Origin: a virus
Direction: 5' to 3' (one strand)
Length of the DNA: 42,568 nucleotides
IMG/VR virus record: IMGVR_UViG_3300020121_000039
Coordinates: 1 to 42,568 of that record
Under the pieces are notes generated by a model. That model searched no databases. It worked only from the letters and a program-made list of their open reading frames with translations, and was not told where the DNA came from. Every line of letters starts with the position of its first letter. Position 1 is the stretch's first letter. This document shows positions 1-7,255 of the stretch, in pieces. The translations under genes were made by a program, and so were the position numbers.

Positions 1-214
1 AGCGCGCGTCGTTCAGGCGGATTTTGTACGCGCGCACGGCCGCACCGACGCAGCCAGGGTCATCGCCGTGCGGCAGTCCGAGCGCGCAGCACCACGCAGC
101 CTCAATGCACATCTCGCCCAGCTTCTGCTTGCCCAACCCAGACACCAGGCCGTGCCCGAGCAGGCCGACGAATTTACGATAGTGAGACTCTGTTACTTCT
201 ACTTTCGTATTCAT
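1..214 (-). CDS. N-terminal part of Ala/Tyr-repeat phage protein (truncated by window edge)
   Basis: The reading frame opens with ATG at 214 and runs without a stop to base 1, giving 71 codons that begin MNTKVEVTESHYRKF and end near YKIRLNDARA. The stretch CIEAAWCCALGLPHGDDPGC and the following KIRLND motif match, from memory, the conserved N-terminus of a widespread phage protein whose C-terminal half is made of Ala-Ala-Tyr repeats. That C-terminal half is found at the other end of the window on the same strand (42262-42568), so the two pieces are probably one gene cut by the contig break. Direct joining of base 1 to base 42568 does not keep frame, so sequence is missing between them. Function unknown. 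Confidence 0.75.
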   Translation of the reverse strand, partial: MNTKVEVTESHYRKFVGLLGHGLVSGLGKQKLGEMCIEAAWCCALGLPHGDDPGCVGAAVRAYKIRLNDAR

Positions 215-225
215 ACGTTACCCCT

Positions 226-348
226 TCAGTTGTGGTTGTGGTTGTCGATCAAAAACACCTTGCGCAGCCTGCCGCGCGTGTCGAAGATGCGCACCAGGGC
301 TAGGCCTGGAGCTGTGGCGAAGTGGTGAATGTGGACGCGGCAGGTCAT
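226..348 (-). CDS. Small hypothetical protein (40 aa)
   Basis: A short frame starts at ATG 348 and ends at TGA 226-228. Its start overlaps the stop of the upstream gene as ATGA (345-348), the arrangement used throughout this phage, which is the main reason to believe in it. The product is basic and His-rich, ending in DNHNHN. There is no recognisable domain and no strong Shine-Dalgarno sequence, so translation probably depends on coupling to the gene before it. Confidence 0.5.
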   Translation of the reverse strand: MTCRVHIHHFATAPGLALVRIFDTRGRLRKVFLIDNHNHN

Positions 349-521
349 GTCGTTGCTACTTTTGCGCCACGTATACGGTTATACAATGCCCGGTCTTCCG
401 CTTCGATATCCACGGACACTTCGCCGCAAACGCCTTCAGCAAAGCGGAACCATTCGCAGATGCGCTCGATGTCTTGATATGTGAGCACGATGCGACCGAC
501 GCTTTCTGATTCGCTGCTCAT
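345..521 (-). CDS. Small acidic hypothetical protein (58 aa)
   Basis: ATG 521 to TGA 345. The product begins MSSESESVGRIVLTYQDIER and is acidic in the middle. Its start overlaps the stop of the preceding gene by four bases (ATGA) and its own stop overlaps the next start in the same way, which places it firmly in the leftward operon. No domain is recognised. The size and position suggest a phage early accessory protein, which is inference only. Confidence 0.6.
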   Translation of the reverse strand: MSSESESVGRIVLTYQDIERICEWFRFAEGVCGEVSVDIEAEDRALYNRIRGAKVATT

Positions 522-694
522 GGACGCACCTGCGCCAGCCGTGGGTCTATATGCGGCAGCAATTTACGCAGCTTGAGTGCCGCAGCGTTCCAATCCGCGC
601 GACTCCAACGTGTACGACCGGCCTTGCGCATGCTGTGATTACCGGCATCTCGGGACGCCGCCATTGCCAGCGAGTATGTGAGCTTTACTTTCAC
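518..694 (-). CDS. Small basic hypothetical protein (58 aa, GTG start)
   Basis: I place the start at GTG 694 because a strong GGAGGT ribosome-binding site lies six bases upstream (700-705) and because GTGA overlaps the stop of the preceding gene. The frame is open further upstream, but that extension lies inside the preceding gene and looks non-coding. The protein is basic (RKAGRTRWSRADWNAAALKLRKLL) and could bind nucleic acid, but no domain is recognised. Confidence 0.6.
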   Translation of the reverse strand: MKVKLTYSLAMAASRDAGNHSMRKAGRTRWSRADWNAAALKLRKLLPHIDPRLAQVRP

Positions 695-1029
695 GGCCCC
701 ACCTCCTTTTGCACCTTGGCGAGCGCGGCGCGGGCCTTCGCCAACGCATCGCAATTTTGCAAGCCGTCATGCGTCGCAGACTGATCCAGCGAAGATGCGC
801 GGACCAGCAAATGCGACAGCGCCTTGACCAGCTCGGCATTCTGCGCGCGGATGGTGTCGTAGGCGTTGCAGGCTTCGACGATGAAAGCGGCATTGGCAGT
901 TGCTTCCGCTGCCTTGTGCGGGTACTCGACGTGGCCAACCTCGCCCCATTGGGTTTCCGTGATGCAAGTTCCGCTCGCCGAATAGACGGAGTTCCCGACG
1001 AGATGCCACGGTCCATTTGTTCTGTTCAT
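691..1029 (-). CDS. Hypothetical phage protein (112 aa)
   Basis: ATG 1029 to TGA 691. The segment ATANAAFIVEACNAYDTIRA resembles a motif common in small phage proteins of unknown role, where it follows a short N-terminal beta-rich half (GPWHLVGNSVYSASG). The C-terminal half is predicted helical and Ala-rich. The start overlaps the stop of the 156-aa gene upstream as ATGA. No enzymatic residues stand out. Confidence 0.75.
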   Translation of the reverse strand: MNRTNGPWHLVGNSVYSASGTCITETQWGEVGHVEYPHKAAEATANAAFIVEACNAYDTIRAQNAELVKALSHLLVRASSLDQSATHDGLQNCDALAKARAALAKVQKEVGP

Positions 1030-1496
1030 GACTGTTGCTCCTGTGCGTTCAACGCTGCTTCGATAGCTGCGATCAAAGCGCCTTCGTGATTGTCGCCGTC
1101 GTAACGGTCTTGGAATGCTTCGCGGCCAATGTCAATCAGGTCTTGCCGTGTTAGCGGGGCTGGCCGATTGCCTATTGCCGCGTTGGCGCATTCTGAATCG
1201 AGTTCGCCTAAATGGTCCGCTTCGGTAATGACGTCTTCAATGTCGTCTTTCGACAAGACCGTTTCCATCGCGTCGAGAATGTTGGCCAGTCTGCCGGCCG
1301 GAGAGTTAACCTCTTCTTCCAGCCAGTTCATGTAATTGAACGCAAACGGTTGGCCACGCAATTTCAATACATCGGGGACTATTCCGGTTATGCGTTCGTG
1401 GCTGAACCAGCAGTAGGCCCCAAACAGAACGCCTTCATTATCGACCGTGACTAAGCGCGTGCGGCGTCCCGCCGTGCGGCTCTGTGGCGCGGTCAT
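1026..1496 (-). CDS. Hypothetical protein (156 aa)
   Basis: ATG 1496 to TGA 1026, coupled by ATGA overlaps on both sides (HNH nuclease gene upstream, 112-aa gene downstream). The product is acidic, with LSKDDIEDVITEADHLGELDSEC in the centre and a helical C-terminus (EGALIAAIEAALNAQEQ). I recognise no family. Its place in the leftward operon starting near 2076 suggests early expression. Confidence 0.7.
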   Translation of the reverse strand: MTAPQSRTAGRRTRLVTVDNEGVLFGAYCWFSHERITGIVPDVLKLRGQPFAFNYMNWLEEEVNSPAGRLANILDAMETVLSKDDIEDVITEADHLGELDSECANAAIGNRPAPLTRQDLIDIGREAFQDRYDGDNHEGALIAAIEAALNAQEQQS

Positions 1497-1894
1497 GGCT
1501 GGCTCCGACGTGCTTTACGGTTGGCATGCATGACTTTCTGGTGCTCGTTGTGGCACACGCGACAACGGCGCGAGCCATTGGGTCGAGTCAGTGTGTTGTC
1601 AGGCGTGAATTCGTGGCCACGCTCGCAATGCGTGCGCTTTGCCCACCGTGCCGCAGGGCCGACGCCACGCAACGTATTCTCGCGCGACGTTACCGGCTCC
1701 AGATGGTTCGGATTGATACACGCCCGATTGCGGCAAAGGTGATCGAGTTGCAGACCAGCCGGAACAGGTCCGCGGAACAGTTCCCACGCAACGATGTGCG
1801 ATGGCCGAAATTTGCGGTTATCCCACCATGAGCGGCCGTAGCCGCCGGGGTCTTTTGGTCCCGCGTATTCAATGCATTTTCCGTAGAGGTTCAC
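1493..1894 (-). CDS. HNH endonuclease
   Basis: A 133-residue HNH nuclease. The core is QLDHLCRNRACINPNHLEPV at about residues 49-68, with the catalytic His in LDHLC, the CxxxxC knuckle (CRNRAC), the Asn and the final His in NPNHLEPVT. The C-terminal part has further Cys/His residues (HCERGHEF, CRVCHNEHQ) that could form a second zinc ribbon. Such enzymes are usually free-standing homing endonucleases or nicking nucleases; since it sits in an operon with ATGA overlaps on both sides rather than as an isolated insert, it may be an integrated part of this phage. Metal-dependent DNA cleavage is expected from the family; the target is unknown. Confidence 0.88.
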   Translation of the reverse strand: MNLYGKCIEYAGPKDPGGYGRSWWDNRKFRPSHIVAWELFRGPVPAGLQLDHLCRNRACINPNHLEPVTSRENTLRGVGPAARWAKRTHCERGHEFTPDNTLTRPNGSRRCRVCHNEHQKVMHANRKARRSQP

Positions 1895-2076
1895 AGTGCG
1901 CGCTCCTGTGCTTGTGCTTCACGCAGGGCGATGATGCGGTCGGCATAGTCGCTGACCTTGCCGACTACACCGAGAACAACGCGGCCAGTTGCCACATGTA
2001 CGGCATGCTCAAATGCGCGCTCGGCCAGCATCGCGCAGCGTTCGTCAACAGAGATTTGTTCAGAAATGTTTAACAT
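1891..2076 (-). CDS. Small helical hypothetical protein (61 aa), first gene of leftward operon
   Basis: ATG 2076 to TGA 1891. A ribosome-binding site AGGGAG (about 2085-2090) lies eight bases upstream of the start, and the stop overlaps the HNH gene start as ATGA. The protein reads MLNISEQISVDERCAMLAER and is mostly predicted helix. No family is recognised. As the promoter-proximal gene of the leftward unit it is likely made early. Confidence 0.65.
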   Translation of the reverse strand: MLNISEQISVDERCAMLAERAFEHAVHVATGRVVLGVVGKVSDYADRIIALREAQAQERAL

Positions 2077-2142
2077 TGTCTTAACTCCCTTCAGGTTCAG
2101 GTGACTAACCTCACCGTGATGCGAACACTAGTAAGTGTTGCT

Positions 2143-2148
2143 ACTATA
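2143..2148 (-). promoter_or_regulatory. Possible -10 element of leftward promoter
   Basis: On the minus strand the bases read TATAGT, about 65 bp upstream of the first leftward start codon at 2076. No convincing -35 box sits 16-18 bp upstream; the best is a weak TTTGCG. The region is the only long non-coding space from which the leftward operon (2076 to 1) can be transcribed, so a promoter is expected here, but this exact site is tentative. Confidence 0.3.
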
Positions 2149-2207
2149 CACAAGCCTGTTGTAACGCAAACCATGATAAACGGTATTAAAAAGCCGACTA
2201 ACGGTAT

Positions 2208-2436
2208 GGTCTACCTTAGCCTACCTTGATGGTCTACCTTGTTCGGACCCTACTGTCTACTATATCTACCTTGTCTACCTTGAATTATCTCAATTCAAGA
2301 GAAAGGAGATGTAGGTATATTAGGTAGGGTAATGTATATGTGTAATACGTCGCCTATATAGGAAATCCAGTGTCCGCAAGGTAGAGCACTAGAATCAATG
2401 ACTTAGCAAGGTAGAGTCAAGGTAGGGCACGGTAGA
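2208..2436. repeat. Inverted array of TCTACCTT / AAGGTAGA repeats in the divergent intergenic region
   Basis: The left half carries TCTACCTT in direct repeat at 2210-2217, 2233-2240, 2265-2272 and 2274-2281, with variants at 2220-2227 (CCTACCTT), 2249-2256 and 2256-2263. The last copies are spaced nine bases apart. The right half carries the reverse complement AAGGTAGA at 2378-2385 and 2408-2415, with variants at 2321-2328, 2419-2426 and 2429-2436. The halves are separated by AT-rich DNA with a 21-bp palindrome (2279-2299) and the palindrome CCTATATAGG (2353-2362). The region lies between the leftward small genes and the rightward late genes. It looks like a set of protein-binding sites, either iterons of a replication origin or a multi-site operator. 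Confidence 0.85.
2279..2299. repeat. 21-bp hyphenated palindrome at the centre of the repeat array
   Basis: CTTGAATT and AATTCAAG form a perfect 8+8 bp inverted repeat around ATCTC. It directly abuts the last TCTACCTT copy (2274-2281). A dimeric regulator or an origin-unwinding structure would fit. The following GAAAGGAGA is purine rich, but no start codon for a gene follows it. Confidence 0.75.
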
Positions 2437-2556
2437 CCCCTAATGTCCACCGTTTGCGCGCGGTTTCGCTGTTCGCTGGGCGAACGCTTGTCATGCGCGA
2501 ATCGACCGCAAGTGTGCCTCTTGACAACGCCAGCGCAGACGACGACATTGCGCGGC

Positions 2557-2961
2557 ATGTTCGATCAAGAGCGCGCTACCAGGCTGATTGCGAGCGGCGC
2601 CAGCCTGCGGCAAACAGCCAAGCAGCTAGGCTGCAGCGCCTCGCATATCTGCGAAACTGCGGCTTTAGACCCTGTTTTCGGCGAACAATACGCGCGCGCC
2701 ATGGCCATTCGACATGAACACGATGTCGAGCAGTTGGCTGAAATAAAGCAAAAGGTATTGGACGGCACAATCACGCCAGAACAAGGCCGTGTTGCCGGTG
2801 ATCTGATCAAGTGGCCGGCCGCCAGACGCGCGCAACATTTGTTCGGGGATCGGGTCAAGGTGGATGCTGAAGTCAGGCACTTCGTGATTGAAGACCCGAC
2901 ACGCAATGTACGCGCAGCACTTCTGCCAAAGCCAGTGCCGGCACTCGACCATGCCAAATGA
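2557..2961 (+). CDS. terS: Terminase small subunit
   Basis: The product (134 aa from ATG 2557) has a helix-turn-helix-like N-terminus, RLIASGASLRQTAKQLGCSASHI, then FGEQYARAMAIRHEHDVEQLAEI and LIKWPAARRAQHLFGDRVKVD. This order (HTH, 'F..QYARA', then a 'K W ... FGDR' end) is that of the small terminase subunit family that recognises phage DNA and hands it to the large subunit. The frame is open back to ATG 2443, but the extra 38 residues do not look like protein and neither start has a good Shine-Dalgarno sequence. It is the first gene of the rightward structural operon and the large subunit follows three genes later, as expected. Confidence 0.85.
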   Translation: MFDQERATRLIASGASLRQTAKQLGCSASHICETAALDPVFGEQYARAMAIRHEHDVEQLAEIKQKVLDGTITPEQGRVAGDLIKWPAARRAQHLFGDRVKVDAEVRHFVIEDPTRNVRAALLPKPVPALDHAK

Positions 2962-3310
2962 GCCGCTAAGGCGCTACGCGAGCCTACAAGCGCGTCGCGG
3001 TCGCGAGGCATACATCCAGATACGTACGCAGCTGCATCGCCTCAGATCGCTGCATATCGAGCCTAAGGCGATCTGGGTCAACCAGGCGACGGCCAATGAC
3101 ATGCACGCGCTCTGGTGTGAGGTATGCGGGCCTCGCGCATTCGATGGCGTGCTGCCGCCTGTTGCTGGCGTGCGCGTGTTCCAAGGCATGACTGGCGGGC
3201 ACGACTACACGTTTGAGTACCATGACAGCCGGGCAGAAGACCATGCGGCGCGTGACTGGAAGGCCGATGTGTTCCCACTAGTTGACAATCCTCTGGATGG
3301 GACCCATTGA
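2951..3310 (+). CDS. Hypothetical protein between terminase genes (119 aa)
   Basis: ATG 2951 overlaps the end of the small terminase gene by 11 bases; an in-frame upstream ATG at 2888 would overlap by 74 and is less likely. The protein is basic at the start (LRRYASLQARRGREAYIQIRTQLHRL) and ends in a GHDYTFEYHDS segment. I recognise no family. Position suggests a role in packaging or a moron. Confidence 0.65.
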   Translation: MPNEPLRRYASLQARRGREAYIQIRTQLHRLRSLHIEPKAIWVNQATANDMHALWCEVCGPRAFDGVLPPVAGVRVFQGMTGGHDYTFEYHDSRAEDHAARDWKADVFPLVDNPLDGTH

Positions 3311-3457
3311 TGCATGGATGGTCACGCGATGGGGCGGCACCCCCGCTGAGCGTAGAAGCTCTGGCTCTGGATTCGATGAGACTCTACGCAACCATTCCCT
3401 GATTTTTTTTTGCTTTTCCGCGCACCTTTTTTCCGCACCGCAACATGGGACACGCAC

Positions 3458-3709
3458 ATGCCGGATGACCCGCAGGACAAGCCGCCGATCGACCCTGACC
3501 TGCAGTGGAGTGTGGTAATCGAGGATGGGGTGGTGTACGTGAAGGGGTTGCTAGTTTGTGGTGACAATCAGTACGTGATCACGGACCGTCTGCCGGATTG
3601 GATCGTGCGCAACTTCACGTATGCTGCCAGGCGTGTGAAGAACGAATCGGCGCAGCGCGAGAAGTTGGCGAAGGCACAGGAACATCGCGAACGCAATCGG
3701 GTGGCCTGA
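3458..3709 (+). CDS. Hypothetical protein upstream of terminase large subunit (83 aa)
   Basis: ATG 3458 is chosen over ATG 3410 because the first 16 codons of the longer form read as non-coding and follow a T-run. The protein has a beta-rich core (WSVVIEDGVVYVKGLLVCGDNQYVI) and a basic helical tail (AARRVKNESAQREKLAKAQEHRERNR). The stop TGA (3707-3709) overlaps the terminase start ATG (3709) in a TGATG junction. No family recognised. The 147 bases before it (3311-3457) hold no gene that I can support. Confidence 0.65.
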   Translation: MPDDPQDKPPIDPDLQWSVVIEDGVVYVKGLLVCGDNQYVITDRLPDWIVRNFTYAARRVKNESAQREKLAKAQEHRERNRVA

Positions 3710-5142
3710 TGGCCAAGGCTAGCCTGTTCGGTAGTTGGGAGTGCCGCCCGTACCAGGTGAACCTGTGGGATTACCTGAACGGCGGGGGAAAGCGCGCCAT
3801 CCCCGTGTGGCACCGCCGCAGTGGCAAGGACGACATCAGCCTGCGTTGGTCAGCGGTGAGTATGCTGCGGGAGCCGGGCAGTTACTGGTACATGCTACCG
3901 CTGAAGGACCAGGGCCGGACGGCGATCTGGACCGCGGTCAACAAGCATACGGGGCGTAGGAGAATTGACGAGGCATTCCCGGATGCGCTGTTCGACAAGC
4001 GCGACACGGACATGATGATCACGTGCAAGGCGAACGCGAGCACGTGGCAGGTCAAGGGTAGCGACAACTACGGCGCCGGGATAGGCAGTAGCCCGGCCGG
4101 CATAGTCTTTTCGGAGTACTCCCGCGCCGACCCGAACGCGTGGGCCTTCCTGCGCCCGATCCTCAAGGAGAACAACGGCTGGGCGATCTTCCCGAGCACG
4201 CCGTTCGGGCACAATCACTTCGAGAACCTGTATCGCTACGCGGTCAGCGAGGAAGGCAGAAGGGACAACTGGTTCGGGGAACTGTTGACCGTCGAACACA
4301 CCGGCATCTTCACCCCGCAGGACATCGCGCAGGAAAAGCGCGAAATCGCGGCGGAGCGCAACAGCGAGGAAGAAGCCGAAGCCATCGTCCGGCAGGAGTA
4401 TTACTGTGACTTCAACTCAGCCATCCCCGGAGCCATCTATGCCCGACTTCTGGCTGACTTGGAGGCAATGGAGCCGCCCCGAATTGCTCCATGTCCCCAC
4501 GACCCGGGTTTTGACGTTGAATGCTGGTCCGATCTTGGAGCCACTGAAGGCAATGACATGGCCGTCCTGTTCACCCAGCGAGTCGGACGCGAGACACGTA
4601 TCATCGACGCCGACAGCGCCACCGGCGTCGGAATCGACTGGCTGGCGCACCAACTCAACGAACGCGCACGCACGCGCAAGTTCGTCTACGCCCCCACGTC
4701 GATGATCTTCCCGCACGAAGCCGGGCACCCGCAGGCGAGCAACCGGGGCGCCGCCAGTTTCGCGCAGAAGTTCGCGCAGGACTACGGCTACCGAAGCCGC
4801 GTCAATCAGGTGACGAACAGCGTCGCTTGGAGTATCGACCAGACCAAGCACTTCCTGAAGACCTGCATCATCGACACGCAGCACTGCATGCCGTTGCTGT
4901 CTGCCCTTCGGCACTATCATCGCAAGTGGGACCCGGTACGCCGCACTTACGGTGACAAGCCGGTGCATGACTGGAGTTCAAATTACGCGGACGCGCTCAG
5001 GACCGGCAGCGAGAGTAAGCAGAAGGATCATGCTGGACAGTCGCGCAGGGCGCGAGTACCTTACGCAGCGCAGGGCATCCTGATGCCGAACTCCGGTGAC
5101 AACATGGCCCTGGACTATATTGACCCTTTGGGGAGAGACTAA
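3709..5142 (+). CDS. terL: Terminase large subunit (ATPase/nuclease)
   Basis: A 477-residue packaging motor. The N-terminal ATPase has the deviant Walker A WHRRSGKD (residues 34-41) typical of phage terminases and a Walker B-type segment GIVFSEYS (131-138) with the catalytic Glu 136. The C-terminal RNase H-like nuclease shows DLGATEGND (Asp 275), IIDAD (Asp 300/302) and NYADALR (Asp 428), the expected three acidic positions. It translocates DNA into the procapsid through the portal encoded at 5561 and cuts concatemers. The start is ATG 3709, overlapping the previous stop; upstream in-frame codons lie in the preceding gene. Similarity looks closest to terminases of T7-like/epsilon15-like podoviruses. 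Confidence 0.96.
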   Translation: MAKASLFGSWECRPYQVNLWDYLNGGGKRAIPVWHRRSGKDDISLRWSAVSMLREPGSYWYMLPLKDQGRTAIWTAVNKHTGRRRIDEAFPDALFDKRDTDMMITCKANASTWQVKGSDNYGAGIGSSPAGIVFSEYSRADPNAWAFLRPILKENNGWAIFPSTPFGHNHFENLYRYAVSEEGRRDNWFGELLTVEHTGIFTPQDIAQEKREIAAERNSEEEAEAIVRQEYYCDFNSAIPGAIYARLLADLEAMEPPRIAPCPHDPGFDVECWSDLGATEGNDMAVLFTQRVGRETRIIDADSATGVGIDWLAHQLNERARTRKFVYAPTSMIFPHEAGHPQASNRGAASFAQKFAQDYGYRSRVNQVTNSVAWSIDQTKHFLKTCIIDTQHCMPLLSALRHYHRKWDPVRRTYGDKPVHDWSSNYADALRTGSESKQKDHAGQSRRARVPYAAQGILMPNSGDNMALDYIDPLGRD

Positions 5143-5351
5143 TGGGTGGACTTTTCAGCGGCCCCAAGATTCCGGTGATGCCTGCCGCGCCTGCCCCGCC
5201 GCCGGCCTCACCGAGCGTCGATCAGGCGGCGATCAGCCAGCAGCAGGATGCGCTGATCCGTAGCCGACGAGGTGCCGCGGCAAGTGCGCTGGCGGGTGCG
5301 AATCCCGCGGCACCGACGAGTTTGGGCAGTACGCGGTTGCTCGGCACATGA
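5142..5351 (+). CDS. Small Pro/Ala-rich protein between terminase and portal
   Basis: This 69-aa product begins MGGLFSGPKIPVMPAAPAPPP and has a basic segment RSRRGAAASALAGANPAAPTSLGSTRLLG. Podoviruses often have a small protein here with the same MGGLF start, RRGRA segment and terminal 'LLG'; its role is not established and it may be a minor virion component. ATG 5142 shares its first base with the end of the terminase stop codon. Confidence 0.75.
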   Translation: MGGLFSGPKIPVMPAAPAPPPASPSVDQAAISQQQDALIRSRRGAAASALAGANPAAPTSLGSTRLLGT

Positions 5352-5560
5352 CGCTCGTCGAGGAAGCCCGCGACCGCCTGAAGTACACGGGCGCGCGCAA
5401 GCCCCTGCTGGTGATTGGTGAGGACAAGTTGACGCAGTTCCTGACCGAAACCTGCGATCGTCATCCGCCCTTGATCGACGACAAGAAGCGTTTTGATGGC
5501 GTGCCGTTTCGCTGCGTGCCGTCGATGAAGGGCATGTACGTCCTGGACCTGGACCCCTAA
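5348..5560 (+). CDS. Hypothetical protein upstream of portal (70 aa)
   Basis: ATG 5348 overlaps the previous stop as ATGA, and the stop TAA at 5558-5560 directly abuts the portal start. The protein is mixed charged (LVEEARDRLKYTGARKPLLVIGEDKLTQFL) with no recognised domain. Its tight coupling between two virion genes suggests late expression. Confidence 0.65.
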   Translation: MTLVEEARDRLKYTGARKPLLVIGEDKLTQFLTETCDRHPPLIDDKKRFDGVPFRCVPSMKGMYVLDLDP

Positions 5561-7255
5561 GTGGCCAACGCCGCCGTCAAGCCGTACACGCCCAGCCGCC
5601 GCGACACGCGCGCGGACGAGGTGATTCGGCTGCAGGAGCAGATGTGGAATGCCCGCGGCAACTTCAACACGATGTGGCAGTCCGTGTCGGAACGTGTCCT
5701 GCCGAACTACTCCGACTTCATCATGCAGTGGGCGGAAGGCCAGCGCCGCACGAACAAGGTGTTCGATAGCACCGCCCCACTGGCGCTGGAACATTTCTGC
5801 GCCGCCATGGAAAGCATGTTGTGTCCTGCCAGCACACGCTGGCACCGCCTGCGTCCCGCCGACCCACGCCTACAGGCCGACCTGCAGATCATGCAGTACA
5901 TGGACGACGTCACCGATGTCCTATTCCGAGCGCGCTATGCACCGACTGCCAATTTCCAAAGTCAGATCCATGAATCTTTCGCTCAGACAGGGGCGTTCGG
6001 CAATGGGCCAATGCTGGTCGATGATGTACCGGGATTTGGGCTTCGTTACCGAGCCATGCACCTCGCCGAGACATTTGGGATGGAGAACTCTGCAGGAGTC
6101 ATTGATCGGGTACATCGAGAATACCAACTCACGGCGAAAGCCGCGGTAGACGCTGAAGAACGTGGCATCTTCGAGAAGGGCAGTCTGCCAGATGGCATAC
6201 GGGGAATGGCACAAACCAGCCCCACGACCAAGTACACGTTCATCCACGCCATCTACCCCGACCCGGATTTCAACCCCAGGAATCCGATGTCCAAAACGTT
6301 CATCTCCCTGCAGGTGTGCAAGGAGTTCCGATGCCTTTTGAAAGAGCGTGGCTACACGACGCAGCCCATCCTGTTTCCGCGATACAGAGTCTCCCCGAAG
6401 GAAACCTATGGACGTGGACCCGGGTGCGATGTCCTGCCGGAAATCCTGATGCTCAACGAGGCGGCGAAGTTGTACATCCGCCAGGCGCAACGTGCGATTG
6501 CGCCGCCTATCTTGTTGGCCGACGATGGCAGTTTGCCTGCGTTCGATGTGCGAAGTAACGCCTTCAACTACGGCATGCTCTCCCCCGACGGCAAGCCGCT
6601 GGCGGTTCCCTTCATGACTGGCGGCAACTTTGAAGTTGCCAGTGACTTTTTGAAGCGCACCGCCGACAAGATCGAACGTGCGTTCCTGGTGGACATCTTC
6701 TCGATCCTGGAAGACCCCAAGCAGGACATGACGGCGACCGAAGTCCTGCAGCGTGCGCAGGAAAAAGGCTATCTGCTGGCCCCCATGATCGGCCGGCAGC
6801 AATCCGAATTGTTCGGTCCCATGATCACGCGCGAACTGGACATCCTCGACCGTGCGGGCCAGTTGCCGCCCCCACCGGACAAGCTGCGCAAGATCGGCAA
6901 GCTCGACATCGAGGTCGTGTACGAGTCCGAGATTCAGGTCACGCAGCGCAAGACGAAGGCACTGGCGATCGCGGCGACGATTCAGCAGGTCGAGCCATTG
7001 ATGAACATTGACCCGACTGTAGCCGGCGTGTTCAATCCGAAGCGCATGGCCAGCATCATTGGTGACAGCAACGGCGCTCCCGCAGCGATCTTCAACACGC
7101 CAGAGGAAATGCAGGCGAAGGAAGAAGCCGCGGTGCAGCAGCAGCAGTTGACCAACATGGCGCAACTGGCAGGACCGGCATCGCAAGCCATCAAGAACCT
7201 GGCCGACGCGCAGCGCGCGGGCGGTTCCACGGTTCCGGGTAATCTGCCTGCGTGA
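5561..7255 (+). CDS. Portal protein (T7 gp8-type head-tail connector)
   Basis: A 564-residue protein starting with GTG 5561 directly after the TAA of the previous gene. The N-terminus (EQMWNARGNFNTMWQSVSER, then FDSTAPLALEHFCAAMESML and PASTRWHRLRP) is the signature of the head-tail connector family of T7-like phages. The Gln-rich C-terminus (AVQQQQLTNMAQLAG) is usual. It forms the dodecameric ring at the capsid vertex through which the terminase pumps DNA and to which the tail tube attaches. Length matches the family (about 500-600 aa). Confidence 0.95.
   Translation: MANAAVKPYTPSRRDTRADEVIRLQEQMWNARGNFNTMWQSVSERVLPNYSDFIMQWAEGQRRTNKVFDSTAPLALEHFCAAMESMLCPASTRWHRLRPADPRLQADLQIMQYMDDVTDVLFRARYAPTANFQSQIHESFAQTGAFGNGPMLVDDVPGFGLRYRAMHLAETFGMENSAGVIDRVHREYQLTAKAAVDAEERGIFEKGSLPDGIRGMAQTSPTTKYTFIHAIYPDPDFNPRNPMSKTFISLQVCKEFRCLLKERGYTTQPILFPRYRVSPKETYGRGPGCDVLPEILMLNEAAKLYIRQAQRAIAPPILLADDGSLPAFDVRSNAFNYGMLSPDGKPLAVPFMTGGNFEVASDFLKRTADKIERAFLVDIFSILEDPKQDMTATEVLQRAQEKGYLLAPMIGRQQSELFGPMITRELDILDRAGQLPPPPDKLRKIGKLDIEVVYESEIQVTQRKTKALAIAATIQQVEPLMNIDPTVAGVFNPKRMASIIGDSNGAPAAIFNTPEEMQAKEEAAVQQQQLTNMAQLAGPASQAIKNLADAQRAGGSTVPGNLPA

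Noticed and set aside
2443-2556. N-terminal extension of the small terminase subunit from ATG 2443
   Set aside because: The 38 extra residues are Cys/Arg/Thr-rich and unlike the family, and the start lies inside the repeat-array hub without a good ribosome-binding site.
3403-3432. T-runs in the gap between packaging genes, considered as a terminator
   Set aside because: No convincing stem directly precedes the T-run, and termination here would cut off the large terminase and all structural genes.
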